Shown: piece by piece, positions 33,618 through 46,168 of the stretch
Layout: every line of letters begins with the position of its first letter
Numbering within the stretch: the stretch's first letter is position 1
DNA from: Stereum hirsutum FP-91666 SS1
Taxonomy: Eukaryota; Basidiomycota; Agaricomycetes; Russulales; Stereaceae
Reading direction: 5' to 3'
DNA: 64,000 nucleotides
Assembly (NCBI RefSeq): GCF_000264905.1
Contig: NW_006763136.1
Location: 725,934-789,933 of the forward strand
The notes under the pieces: model-generated
The model's database searches: none
What the model was told of the DNA's origin: nothing
What the model saw: only the letters and a program-made list of their open reading frames with translations
Program-made: the position numbers and the translations under genes

Positions 33618-34220
33618 TAGCCCAGTGTTTCTTTACACACGTCACTCAGCCGTTGTTTATCATGTATACGAATGTTGACAGACGTGGAGTGCGTCGAAAT
33701 GCATTGTCACCCAAATGGGACCTCCGCCGCTTCGAGTTTTTCCGAGTCCCGTGGCGGGAACAGTCGGGATAGATCGCACAGTATGAGAAGAACATCGTGA
33801 CGGAACGATCTTTCTCCAAGTCAACACTGGAATATCTAGTTGCCATCCGCAATAAAGTCGATTCTATTTTCGTCATGAGATATCGATCTTTGCTGACGTG
33901 TCAGGCTCGAAACGGCGAAGGCTTTATGTGCCCTTACCGTAATTGGCGCCGGGCGGGAACTTGTAAGTCGATCACCGTCTTCTTACGCTCACGTGACAGA
34001 CATGTTTTTCGTTGATATATAAGAACGGACACCTTGGCCAGTCAGGGTTTCACCACCACCCCCTCACCCCACTTGACAGCACTTCGGCCCGACGTCTCTT
34101 TTCTCCCCCTCTCCCGGCGAGATACTTTAGGGACTGCGACTACTTTCCACTCGTTAGGATTTACTGTTCCCCAGGCGTTGCGTTTGTCCCCCTTTATCAC
34201 CAATCTCATCTTTGTCGACG
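33618..34220. other. Intergenic stretch, no supported gene
   Basis: 3' flank of the GH31 gene and promoter of the following gene. A CT-rich stretch lies at 34040-34210. Nothing else is seen. Confidence 0.5.
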
Positions 34221-36229
34221 ATGGCGCTATCCCGGTCATTTCCTCCTTCCTACTACTCACTCCCTATGTCCAGCGTATGGGGGGACCAAGAGGAAATCGA
34301 CCTCTCAGCTCCCGCCCTCCCGCATGGTCAAAGTTTCGAAGCCGATGGGGAGATCCTTTTCTGCGTCTTCCGCGACTCGATTGACGCGGCTATTCCAGGC
34401 ATTCTTCCACTCAACACGGTCGTGGAGCAGGCATGGACCCGACACCCGAATTTCCTTCCCGTTATGATTCCGACCTCTGACAAACAGAACAAACGCGTTC
34501 TCATCCCCCGGCTCGAATTCGTAGACTACGTGGCTCCTGACACTGGCAGACGAGACGCAATATCTCCCAGCTATGGCCCCGATATCGATTCAGAGTCAGA
34601 CCCTTATCTTCGTCGCAAACATCCCCCATATGAATGGTTCATGTACACAACTACTGCCCATGAAATTGTTGAAGCCATGCTTCCCCTCGACGAGGAGCAT
34701 AGTGGCCCGCGACGGCTTCGATACCTGGCGCAGCAACTGATCACCTTTGGCTTTCGATCCACTCAACATGCCAAGGCGGCGCCGTTGTTAGGTCGGGCAG
34801 TAGCATATACTTTGCAAAGTTGGTGCAGCATTCGCAGGCTCGATGAAGACGAGGTGTGGACGGAAATGTCGAAGTTATTCGAGGATGCGATTGGTGAGTA
34901 CACCTTCTCGATATTCTCCGACTTCTGGAGGACTGTGAGTACCGATATTGTTCCTATCACCATGTCTATATGTGGCTGAGCATATTCATTGTGTAGGGTG
35001 GTGCTTGCCGTATGGCACTGAGCTGTTGCAAGACCTATTTCGAGCTCATGCGTCGGGGCCAGCGTCTTGCGCAGCTACTCGGCTCCCTCTTTGCGTACGA
35101 CTTACTGGACCCTATGACTATCTGTTCTGCGATCGATATCTTGATCTCTCCCGCAAACTCTTCGATCTATACTCTCAATGCTCTCGCTGGCTTGGTCTCT
35201 GGGATCGTGGACACTCCGCGCCCGTTCTGTTTCGCTCAGGAGCTAGTAGCCAGACGTGATCAGATAGTTCGAACGGACGAGGACGGACGGTATGCCATGT
35301 GGTGTCCAGGCTCTGTTCGCAAGTTTGACGCGGACCAACACATCGTGGTGAGTTATGCATTACCCATCAGTCGATGTATGTCAAGGTGCTGACGTATGTA
35401 CGAATCATAGTGGGTCAGACATTGGTTAGACCGATGGCTGGAGGTCCAGCAGCGTCAACTTCAACAGGACCGAGATCACCCAATCCATACGCTCAGGTCA
35501 TCATACGGAGAGTATGATCCAGATGTCGTCGACCTGTCCTCTCCACTACCTTCACCTCATCGCGGCCTCGACCCACAGGCGCCCGCGTTCACGCCTCGCC
35601 TCAACTTCGCCGCTGCGGCAGCTGCCACGTCGCCTGTCGTATTGTACAACACAGAGAACAATTCCCCCTCGTCGATCGCTACCCGAACAGAGTCTTCCAT
35701 TCACATGGTACGGCGATCTGCTCGTTACGAAGATGCGGTCTCTCCTTTGTCATTGTCCTCTCCACCACGCGGCGCGACCCCCACGCGGAGACCCCCTTGG
35801 CTCACCGACTCAGACGACGAGGCCTCGGGTTCGTCTGACTATGCGGACTCTCCTCACAGCGGGTCTATCTATTCCGACGATGACGACTCCATTGGCAGCT
35901 ACACACCGAGTCTCGCCGCTCAGATGTCCGAGGAGGACGAAGATCGAGTAAGTCCAGCCCCATCTGCCGTCGTCAGCGAGGATTCCGTGGAAGAGGTATT
36001 CCATTTGCCTGCTAGCCCCACGCCTGCACAAGGATCGCTGGCGAGGGCAAGGGAGAGGTTGGCAGAAGAGCGGCGCCGTTTTGGACAGGCAGTGTTCGAG
36101 GCTCAGGTTGGGCACGGTTCGGGAGATTCTGGATATGCTGACTCCGCCGATGTGTCAATAGAGGGTGATTTCTTAGGGCAACCTACCGGGATGAACGAAC
36201 AAGAGGGCGATTTACCGGCCGTTGAGTAG
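34221..36229 (+). CDS. Uncharacterised protein with disordered acidic C-terminus (627 aa)
   Basis: Three exons: 34221-34934, 34997-35347 and 35411-36229; phases close. The N-terminal 350 residues look folded (mixed helices; blocks such as PPYEWFMYTTTAHEIVEAML, YELMRRGQRL-like FELMRRGQRLAQLLGSLFAY and MWCPGSVRKFDADQHIV). From about residue 385 the protein is low-complexity and rich in Ser, Asp and Pro, with an acidic patch SDDEASGSSDYADSPHSGSI. I recognise no domain. Exon 1 ends after SDFWRT (donor at 34935) rather than at the earlier GT near 34893, because only that keeps the frame into the second exon. The gene seems intact and likely intracellular. Confidence 0.8.
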
Positions 36230-37335
36230 TTTTGTCAGTGATCATGAGGAGGGGATCTCCGCGTGGGGGTTGCGCCGGGCTGGTATGGTCTCGATGCGCT
36301 GGCGCATCATTCCCTCGTTTTTCTTTGTTTTTCTAGCTCTCACTATCACTCGTGCTCTCGTTTGCTGTCTCGTTCTCTCCCTTAGACTCTCTCACGCACA
36401 CTCCCTCGTATTTATTTGCAACTCAATTCCATCTCACATTGTAGCCTTAGACCGCCAACGATCAGTTGTGCAACCACTCTCCTTTACGACTCTGTTCCTC
36501 TTCATCACGTTCACGTCTGACGATTATTTATGTATCTTAGGCTCATTGTCTTGATCATCGCTGTACGCAGTGTACATACATGCGTGTATATAATTGGATA
36601 CCCCGCGTTGCAGAATACTTTTGTGTGATTATGTGCCATGGACAACCCGTCAAAACAAATTGCAACTTCTCATCGTCAACAGAAGGGAGGAGCCCGAATG
36701 CAGAGCATCGCAACGGAACGACTATGTGTATGAAGCTCACGGAACGCTGCGAAGGCTCGCGGCGACTATCTGGATACTTCGCCAGGATAGTTCGTGAAAA
36801 AGTCATGCATGCATTCCGGGGGACAAGAAACGTGATAAGGGGAAGATAATCCAAGACATGGAGGCGAATTTTCGACAGATATGCAAGTACATAAATATAC
36901 AACAACATTATGGACACCGAAAGATAGTGGTAAGCAACGACCTGGGACCCATCGTCATCAAGACGATGGCCAGGAAGAATGGCAGAAGGAATGTAAACGA
37001 GATGAGAGGCAGAGGGGCAGAGTCCTGATGGCGATGGCCATAGATGTCGACGTGGACGGAATCCGAAAATGGCAGTGCAGGAGAAACATTGTGGGAGCAG
37101 AAGAGAAGAACTATCGAGCGCGCTCGGTAAACTGCAGGACAACGAAGATGTACTAGATCGACTGCGTAGCAGAAAGAGAGCTAAGTATTATACAGATGGA
37201 TCCGAGAAGAAAACAGCAACTCGCGAGCAGGGAAACATCATACGAAAAAAGCAAGAAACGAAGAGTCTCCAACCATGGAACGCACGATCCATCCAGGAGT
37301 CTGGAACACAGCGAGTGGCGACCACAACACCTACC
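36230..37335. other. Convergent intergenic region
   Basis: Lies between two converging genes. The part from 36230 to 36560 is CT-rich 3' flank. Frames at 36555-37142 on the minus strand have no motif. No feature is called. Confidence 0.5.
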
Positions 37336-39651
37336 CTACGCACGCCCACCAACAGCCATGCCGATACCAATCCCCGCACAGACAGCGCCCACGAACACAA
37401 ACACGAACCTCCCTATCGGGAAACTCACCCTCGCCGTCCTCAGCCTATCCTTCATCGGCTTCCACAACGAGGCGGAGAAGGCTAGCAGGGATGGTAGATA
37501 GAGAGGATCGAGAGGCAGAGGAATGGGATGCGGACGAGAGTCGGGGTCCCCGATGGCGTCGTTGGAGGTATGGGTATGCGTGCGCGAGTAGGTCGGTCGA
37601 GAGTGTAGTTCTGCGTCAGGGGGAGAGGGAGGCGACGGCAGCTTGCGCGAGCCTGGGTTTGACGGTGACGGTTGGAGGTTGGCAATGTTTTGAGAGCCAG
37701 GATAGATAGGCGTAGGCGCGGATGTGTGTAGATGGTGAGTTTGAGAATATGAGCCGTTGCGATGGTGAGAGCTACTGGTGTGTTTGGTGCCACCTGACAA
37801 TGGAAGCATCGTCGTTCGAGTCGAGAACGACGGTCGAGGAGATGAAGACGACGAAGCACTGGTGATGGTAGACTCGCGCAGTCTGCGTGCCACGTTGTGC
37901 GAGAGCGTTGCATCCCACTCTGCTTCCCATTGTGCTTTACTCCACCCACTCCCTCCGTCTTCCTTCTGTTTTCCGAGACTAGTCTCCAGCGGTTCTTCTG
38001 TTCTCTTTTCAGATACTTCTGACTGAGGCTGCTCGCCCTTGACGAAACCGACTGCCCTTTCTACTTCTCTCCAGCGAAGGAACCTATCTGCGGCCTCGCC
38101 CCTGACCATCGCCAGTGTTTCGGGTGAACGAAAGAGGCCTTGACGAAGAGCGAGGGGAGAAGAGGGACGGAATAGAGAGAGATGGGTACGGGTCCTGGAG
38201 TTCGACGGCCCTTGGGGAAGGAGGATTACTGGAACGTGAGGTGAGAGGGTGTCGATGAGGGTGCGGACTGAAGGGGTGAGCGCTGAAGAAAAAAGAAGGC
38301 TGTAAGCTGTCTGATTTTGTGCAGTTGAGAATAAGAAGACAAAGGTAGTAAGACAATATTGTCCGACTATACGGAGGACACGGTCGGGTGGGTAATCTTT
38401 CACAGCGAGGGCCATACAAGTGGAGGGCCATTCGTCAGAGGCACATCTCCCTTCGTTGATATGAAGGTGTAACATTTCCGTCATGCGGAACCCTGAACTA
38501 ATAGAGATGGGAAATCCCTGCAATGTGACAATAGAAAAGAGCACTTCTCAAAGTCGTCTGTGAGAAGGGCATCTGTGTGCAGAGAGTGCGACGGAATGCA
38601 ATTTTAGAACCTGCGTTATGATGCAGGAATCGAGCAATGAAGAATGGAGGTCACATTCCTGACTGCTCAGAGATGTGGTCTCTGGGGAGGCCCATTACAG
38701 GTTTCCCGAAACAGCCAGCTAGGTCACAGAGCCAGTGCTGAGGCCACAGTGGCGTCAAGTCGCCATAGCCATACTATATCACGAAAAACGAACATTCGCG
38801 AGTATGCGAGAAAACGTACCGGGCGTGAGAAGTATAAGGGAAGTATACAGCGGAGTAGAGGGAGACGAGACTAGACTGGACAGCAGCGCGGACGGGGAGA
38901 CCTGTGGGTGTATAACCTTCGAGACCTCGTGGAACGGCCGATGCACGGTCGTCAACACGGTCTGGATGACGCCTTCAACCTATACAGCACATCCATCCAG
39001 AATCCAATCAGCTACAAACGACGTGTAAGCAGGCAAGGAACTCACGTCAGAGTTGTCTGTGGGGATATGAAACAGCTCGATGTTATTCATGGGTTCGAAC
39101 TTATCCAGCCCATGTGGGTCTCTGTGATCCACCCAGTCCGTCGAAGCTAACGTCCTCACTAACCCCTCTGGCTGTATCAATTCAGGTGACCCGATATCCA
39201 CGACATCTTCATTGGTGTCAAGGAGGGCTTCTTTGAGCTCGCCACCCGAACCGCCGAGAATGATTAGACGAACATCGCCTAAGGTCCTCCCGTGAACTGT
39301 GGGCTGACGCAGAGCAGAAGGTAAAGTCAAACTGGGTATAACCAGACCCTGAACAGACTCGTCGTGTGGCTGTGGGTGCGGGGGGCTAGCGGCGGCAGAG
39401 GAGACGAAGAAAGAGGAGGATAGGGATGGAAAGGAGGATGTGGAGTCTGGGGAGTCTGGTGGCGATGGGAGCGCACTAGAGCGCGGTGATGAAGGCTGAG
39501 ATGATATCATGCTCGTATCGATTGTGGGATGCAATGGGGGCACGGGGAGCGGCCGCAAAGAAATTGAACTTGGGGAACATGCGTTCGTCTCCGTTGGGGG
39601 CACGGGGAGCGCGCGGACGGTCCCAGCGCTGGTACTCAAAGAGCTCTCCAT
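37336..39651 (-). CDS. Uncharacterised protein with C-terminal membrane anchor (570 aa)
   Basis: Minus-strand exons 39046-39651, 38820-38979 and 37336-38282. The second intron is long (537 nt) and its splice restores TSLILLTPALTPSVRTLIDT. The N-terminus is Ser/Pro-rich. A folded middle follows: GRTLGDVRLIILGGSGGELK, then VIQTVLTTVHRPFHEVSKVI and VSPSALLSSLVSSPSTPLY. Next come LSLFRPSSPLALRQGLFRSP, GEAADRFLRWREVERAV and a Ser/His-rich disordered stretch. The last 30 residues hold one hydrophobic span (FVFVFVGAVCAGIGIGMAVG), so a tail anchor is likely. I do not know the family. It is divergent from SPT5 across 348 bp. Confidence 0.8.
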
Positions 39652-39999
39652 AATTCGTCAAAAATGTTGCGAGCAATTGATATGAATGTGAACGAATGGG
39701 GAAGCAGTGGTCCGAGTCGAGAGGAGATGGTGGTGGTGCGGAAGAGAGGGAAATGGGCTGACTGTGGGATTGTGGAGGAGAACAAGCTTGAACAGCAGCA
39801 GTTCCCATACTTATCAAGATTCCCACGTGTCGATCACCACCCACGCCCCAAATTTATCTGATAAGATCGACTTGTTCTCGGCAGTCACGTCAAGTCACGT
39901 CAAGTCACATTGCTCGAGCGCGAGCGTGACAGTACATATACCTCTTGACCGCGACCATCATCTTAGTTGACCCTTTCCGCTCCTTTCCCTCCAACCACC
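39652..39999. promoter_or_regulatory. Bidirectional promoter region of SPT5 and the 37.3 kb gene
   Basis: 348 bp between two divergent start codons. It contains ATTCCCACGTGT at 39819-39830 (CACGTG box, also found at 56562-56573), the paired GATA sequence TTATCTGATAAG at about 39853-39864, and a three-fold repeat of AAGTCACGTC / GTCACGTCA at 39882-39909, each with the CRE/ATF core ACGTCA or a close form. Confidence 0.6.
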
Positions 40000-42900
40000 A
40001 TGTCAGACCTGGAAGACGAGGCGATATACCAAAATGGCGGCTCTGACCCCGTCCAACATGACGAAGACGCCGAAGAAGAGCAGCAAGGCTCAAGTCCGGT
40101 CCAAGAGCGCAAGAAGGGGAAGCAGCGGCACCGGGATGAAGATGATGAGGAGGAAGATGATGAGGAGGAAGACGAAGATGATGATGAGGAGGACGAAGAT
40201 GAGGAAGAAGAGGATGAGGGTGCTGCTCGTGGCCGGAAACGACAAAAAGTGCGTAGCTGTCATTAACGCCCACCTAAACTCTACTCAGCTCTGTTTAGAA
40301 GCAGCGCCGTCACAAGCGTTCTGCTGTCAACCGCTTCCTTGATGTCGAGGCTGAAGTGAACGAAGAGGATGAGGAGGATGAGGAAGATGAAGAATATGGG
40401 CGCGGTATGTGCTTCCCCTGACGTGACCGCCGTGTGGCGTCGACGTGGCCACCGACTTCTGCCGCCCATATTCCCTCGTTCCCTATTATCTTGTGACTAT
40501 TTCGTCAACTTATACCTGTGGTCTTTATCTACAGATGATTTTATTGCTGCTCCTGATGCTGAAGGCGAAGATGATGATATGGCTCGTCGCTCAGCGGCTA
40601 ACCACCGTCTCAACATCCGCGAGCAGGAGCTGAACGACCAGGACCTAGCTCGCATCGCCGAGGAGGTCAGCCAGCGTCACAAACGCTCCGCCGTGCGCTA
40701 TACCGGCGATATGAATGAGGTGCCGCAACGGCTGCTCATGCCTTCCGTCAACGACGCGAACTTGTGGCAAGTCCGGTGCAAGGTGCGTTTCGTCGTACTC
40801 TCCGCGCTGGACCTTCGCTCATTCCCCGCTCTCTCAGCCTGGCAGAGAGCGCGACCTCGTATTCAGTCTCATGCGTAAAGCCATCGACCTCGAGTACACG
40901 AACCATCCACTCCAAATCCTCTCCGCCTTCCAGCGCGACTCACTTCCTGGTATGATCTACGTCGAAGCTCGGAGCCAAAAGCAGGTCGTTGAGGCGTGCA
41001 ACGGCCTCGTCGGTATCTACCCCAGCCGTCAGATCATGCTCGTTCCGATCGAAGAAATGGCGAGTTTATTGCAAATCAAAAAGCAAGACCTGACGGTCAC
41101 GCCCGGTAGCTGGGTGCGCATCAAGCGCGGGAAGTACGCGGGCGATTTGGCTCAGGTGATGGATATCACGGAGAATGGGGATGAGGTCGGGTTGAAGTTC
41201 ATTCCGCGTATCGATTTGAACCCGAAGGACGACGTGATGCTGGGTGGGCAGAAGAGGAAGAAAGGTGCGACCACGATGGCGACGGGAGTCAGGCCCGCAC
41301 AGAGGTTCTTCAACTATGAAGAGGTGGTGAAGGTGTATGGGAGGAAGCAGATCTCGAAGAGGAACCAAGTGTATGTGTTTCAGATGGACACATACAAGGA
41401 CGGGTTCGTCGAGAAGGACTTCAAGTTGAGTGCGTTGCAGCTGGACGACGTGAATCCGACCCTGGACGAGATCACGAAGTTCGCGAAGGGACAGGATGGA
41501 GAGGGCGGAGATCATCAGGTCGATTTGTCCATCATCGCGGAGGCGTCGAGGAAGGCGGCCATTGCGGTTTTGCAGCCCGGAGATCATGTTGAGGTGTTCG
41601 AGGGAGAGCAGTCGGGGGTGCACGGTATCGTCGACTCGATTGCGGGAGACGTCGTCACAGTCAGTCCGGTGGGCGTGGAATTGGATGGTCAGAAGATGCA
41701 GGTGCCGGCGAGGAGTGTGAGGAAGCGGTTCAAGCCTGGAGACCACGTCAAGGTCATGACGGGGAAGAATGCTGATGAGACGGGTTTGGTGGTTGCGGTG
41801 TCCGAGAATATCGTGACTTTCTTGTCGGATATGTCTATGCAGGAGGTTCGTTCTCATTCTCTCCATACTCTCTCCATCCCTTCTGAGTCCCGTCTTGGTT
41901 TTCGTAGGTCTCAGTATTCTCAAAAGATCTGCGTGAGGCTGCTGAGGTCGGGTCGGGTACGAACATCGTGGGGAACTACGAATTGCACGATCTGGTACAG
42001 CTCGAGTGCGTTCTTCTCAATTTTGACTTGCGTTTTGCGAAGACTTACAATGATACTGCTACAGCATGCAAACCGTTGGTGTCATCTTCAAGACGGAACG
42101 TGACTCCTTCCGAGTCCTGGACCAGAACGGTCAAGTACGTCTCGTACAGCCGCATCAGATCTCCATGCGAAGGGACTCGCACAGAGCCATCGCCACAGAC
42201 TCTGAAGGCCACGAACTGCGGATCAATGACAACGTCAAGGAGATCGACGGAGAGGTACCGACCCTGATTTCGCTCTTTTACTTCTGATCTGTATCTGACG
42301 TCCTACCTCTTTATATAGGGTCGAAAAGGTCGTGTCCTCCACACCCATCAATCCTTCTTCGCATTCCTCCACAACCGGGACATCGCCGAGAATGGCGGCG
42401 TTTTCGTTACTCGCGCTCGTTCCCTAGCTTCCGTCGCTCCCAAGGGCAACGTCCTAAAACCGGGTACCGATCTCTCGAAAATGAACCCAGCGCTCAACTC
42501 TGGTGGAATGGTCGGTTCGGGCAACATCGGGCGAGGTCCTCGAGACAGGTTGATTGGAGTGACGGTCATTGCCATAAAGGGACCATACAAAGGGTATCAT
42601 GGGACGATCAAAGACACTAATGGACCGATTGCGAGGGTTGAGTTGAACGCGGGTAATAAGGTCATCACTATCGACAAGGACAAGCTACGGAGACGAAAGT
42701 GAGTAACCTGTCGGCCATATTTCGTCGGGAACGCATCAGTAGCTGACGTATATCTTAATGTGACCTACGCAGCCCGAATGGTTCAGTCGAAGGGCCTCTG
42801 GAAAGCTCTGGCCCCCCTTCCGGATACAATCCTCGAGTCGGCGGCGGCTTCCCCTCCCAAGGCCGGACTCCCAACCCATACGCTCAACCTCCAGTCGGCG

Positions 42901-44057
42901 GGCGCACGCCAGGCTGGGGCGCCCCACCCTCGTCAACTCGTACACCCAATCCGTACGCTGAACAAGTCGGACGAACGCCAGCGTGGAACTCCTCATCGCG
43001 GACACCGAATCCATACGCTACAGGAGACGGTGGAAAGACACCGGCTTGGAACGCGAGTGCGAGGACACCGAATCCGTATGCTGCGGCTAATGATGGGGGC
43101 AGGACACCGGCTTGGAATGTCGGTTCAAGAACGCCCAATCCGTATACGAGTGGGGGTGCGCCGAGTGCGCCAGCCTGGGGAGGCTCTCCGGCTCAGCCTA
43201 GCTGGGGTAATACTGGTGGACAGACGCCGAACCAGTATGGGCAGGATGGAGGGAGAACGCCGGGACCATCTGCGTCAACGAACGCTTGGGGCACGGATGC
43301 CAACGATGCCTGGGTAAGTTTTGTCGATCGAGCCATCGAAATTGTCGAGTATCCTGACCAGGTTGTGTTGTACAGCAAGAGCCCGCACCGACACCTGGTA
43401 TGGGGGCGCCTACGCCATATAGCGCTCCTACCCCAGCGGCGTATGGTGGGAATGCCTGGGCTCCTACGCCTGGAGCTTGGAACCCCAAAACACCTGCTTC
43501 CCACTTCGGTGGTGCAGAGAATGGTATCAGTGCACCTACACCCGCAGCGACCGGTATCTGGCAAGCTTCTCGAAACGAAAAGGGTGAGTACCGTCCATAC
43601 TCAGCGCGGAGATAAACTGACGAGCCTTTTTTCTTCTTCAGTGGCTGAGAAAGACTGGCTTTCGGACACTGCCTTCAACGAACTTAGGATCAAATTGGTA
43701 GTCAAAGTCTCGGGTACACACGACGGCTGGTATGGCGGCGAGTGGGAAGGGCAGGAGGGTATTGTCGTGGCCTATCAGCCGACGGAGCTCCCGGGCAGCA
43801 AACCCTTCGCCACAGTCCTACTCAGAGCACATCCTACTGCGCTGGATATTCCACTCGACCATCTGGTCCCAGTGCCTCCCAGGGGCAAGGGCGACTACGT
43901 GGTCGGAATCGCAGGGGAGTTCAAGGGCGAGCTTCTGGTGATCGTGGAACGGGAGTCAGCTGATAGTTTGGTCATGGAAAGGCATAGTAATCCGGGGGTA
44001 TACAATCAGATAAATGAGCGGGATGTCTGTCTGACGGAGCATCGGCCAGAACCTTAG
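40000..44057 (+). CDS. SPT5: Transcription elongation factor SPT5 (1147 aa)
   Basis: Ten exons: 40000-40248, 40299-40404, 40535-40782, 40838-41845, 41908-42005, 42065-42254, 42319-42698, 42773-43313, 43376-43583 and 43642-44057; all phases close. Domains: acidic N-terminus (about 1-125), NGN domain from about residue 202 (PGRERDLVFSLMRKAIDL ... GIYPSRQIMLVPIEEM), then repeated KOW units such as GSWVRIKRGKYAGDLAQV, GDHVEVFEGEQSGVHGIV, GDHVKVMTGKNADETGLV and GVTVIAIKGPYKGYHGTI. Next is a C-terminal repeat region of RTPNPYA and RTPAWN units (about 780-1000), and a last KOW-like domain with DGWYGGEWEGQEGIV (1010-1147). SPT5 with SPT4 forms DSIF, the clamp on RNA polymerase II; the repeats are phosphorylated by CDK9-type kinases. 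Complete and normal in length. Confidence 0.96.
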
Positions 44058-44504
44058 CATGCAGTGTTAGGCTTTGACATCCGTCTTGATTCCTTGGTGC
44101 AACGATGCCGTTTCGTTTCCTTTCGTTGTTGTTTCTGTATTTGTATATATACTGCTACCCTTTCAGCTTCACTCCGTGTACAAACGCCGCGTGCCCCCCG
44201 CAGACAGATCTTGCGGGTAAAACGTGGGCAAAATGCTGCTAGGAAAACTCTACGCGAGGGGTTCTTACGTCACTGAAAGATGATGCCCAATCAGAACGGT
44301 CCGGTAAACTCCGTCTATGGCGGTCGTGTACAAGTTTCCTTGTCCTCCGAGTCGACGTTGACTGGACCAGCAAGTTCACGAATCTGCTCCTGTGACAGGT
44401 ACGTTCAGACTGGCTTCAAGTACTGCTTGCCTCTTCTGACCAGATCTCTAACGCAGAAAAGGGGTACTCCGCCAGTGACCGGTTCAAGGCTTGATCTGCC
44501 AAAA
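44058..44504. other. Intergenic region between SPT5 and F-box gene 1
   Basis: 3' flank of SPT5 and promoter of the next gene. An open frame from 44280 runs into the first codons of the F-box gene and further in the same frame (to about 44574), so an upstream start cannot be excluded. Confidence 0.45.
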
Positions 44505-46168
44505 ATGACCTCTGTAAGTATTCGTGGCTTCAAGGCGAATGTCACATCCTCGGAAGCGGCGATGATCTTATGCTAATGTCGCTTTCCGAGTAGGAGAACG
44601 AGCATGACTTGCTTGCGCGAATGGCCTTCTTACGGAAGGGGAACTTGGTCCCTTCACTCTCCGAAACCCGCCATATCCAGACCTTGGTCGCAGATGGCGA
44701 GGTTAAACTGGCCCAATTTGAGCGTGCAAGAGCTCAGCTGGCCGCACAGACAGAGAGGCTACAGGCAGATTTGCACGCTTGGAAGCAAATGCTCAGCCCC
44801 ATGCGCCGTCTCCCTCTCGAATTACTCTCAGAAATATTTTTCCGTGTTCTCGGATATCACGACGAGGACGATCCGGCTGTGATGGGCAGTCTTTCCCGGA
44901 TCTGTCAGGTGTGCTCCAGGTGGCGAACACTAGCCTTCAGTATACCTCGATTGTGGACGAACATGTTCTTCTCTGTCCCAGAGACGGGACCTATTACGCA
45001 TACCCTTTTCGCTATAATTGGGGACTACCTGCCGCGGTCTGCACCACATCATCTTCACTTGCGATTTGACACACCAATTTATGCTACGCACCCACCAGAA
45101 AATATCTCTACGCTGCTACGTGCTGTGGTACCCTTCTTAGACCGCCTGCGATCTCTGCAGCTGCATCTTCCTCTGGAGGCTCTGCTCGCCTTCTCGCATT
45201 TTCCGGACAAGCCGGACGCCCTCCCTGTTCTGGATGCCTTCTCCTTCTCGCCTCCTGCAAATATATCAGAACCTCACATGACCGGCGTCGACATGGCCCT
45301 CGCACCAGTCCTACTCAAAGCCCCCCATTTGCGAGATATAGACTTATCCATCTCCGATGGAAATACCCTTCGCGCCTGGCCTATCCCATGGTCGCAAATC
45401 GTGATTCTTGACCTGCACCAATTCTTTGATACACCCGAGTCAGCTCAGGAGGCCCTCTCGCACTGTTCGTCGTTGGAGCAGTGCTCACTCAAACCCATAC
45501 CTCTCCGCCACACGGGTAACCCCAATTCAACATCCCCGCTACCTATCACCTTGCCCCTACTCAAATCGATGGACATTGAATTCCTCTATGAAATCGACGA
45601 TACTACTGAAGGCGCAGCGTCGTTTTTTCGTCATCTCAATATGCCCGCTCTCTCCGAACTGCAGTTGTTCATAAACGCCGGGGCCGACGAATTCGAGGTG
45701 CCGCTATTCGTGACACACCTGTTCTTACGCTCAGGACCTTCCTTAAAGACCCTCGTTCTCTTTGGCGTTCAGTTCGAGGAGGGAGATATAGAACTACTTC
45801 TGCAGTCTCTACCAGTCTTGGTAAACCTCAAGTGTGAATACTGTCTAGTCGGTCACGATCAATTGTTCGACGCATTGCAGTATCACGGACCCGATGGGCT
45901 TCCTCCCTTGGTGCCACGGCTGGAAAAACTCGAAGTCCTCGAATATGATGTCCGTATGCCTATTACACCCCACAAGATCGCAGACACGATCGTCTCCCGC
46001 TGGTGGTCGGACGAAGATCTTTTGGTGGTGCGACCTCCTGTGGCTCGGTGGAAGAATGTTCAAATTTGGTGGGAAAATGGCGGCACTCTGGAGCTGGACG
46101 AGGCGACGTGGGATAGGATCTCCATTTGTTGTGACGAGGGCTTGATCGTCGATTTAGAAGTACAATGA
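44505..46168 (+). CDS. F-box protein, copy 1 (527 aa)
   Basis: Model: tiny exon 44505-44513 (Met-Thr-Ser) and exon 44594-46168. A short coiled region (LVADGEVKLAQFERARAQLA) is followed by an F-box at about residues 65-125: PMRRLPLELLSEIFFRVLG, ICQVCSRWRTLAFSIPRLW. The remainder is a run of beta/helix units with Leu spacing typical of fungal F-box proteins with degenerate LRRs. F-box proteins recruit substrates to SCF ubiquitin ligases through SKP1. It is a clear paralogue of 54887-56488 (same LEKLEVLE / RKIAD-type end with VSRWWSDEDL). The sequence treated as the first intron (44514-44593) is homologous to coding sequence in the paralogue; see findings. Confidence 0.85.

Noticed and set aside
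37196..37709. Plus-strand frames over 37.2-37.7 kb
   Set aside because: Antisense to the Ser/His-rich last exon of the 37.3-39.7 kb gene; composition mirrors it.
40000..40260. Second plus-strand frame over the acidic region of SPT5, rich in Met, Lys and Arg
   Set aside because: It is the shadow of the GAT/GAG repeat in SPT5; the acidic frame is the one continuous with the NGN domain.
41066..41923. 285-codon minus-strand frame opposite SPT5
   Set aside because: Antisense shadow of a conserved coding exon, with a His/Leu/Arg composition typical of reversed GC-rich coding sequence.
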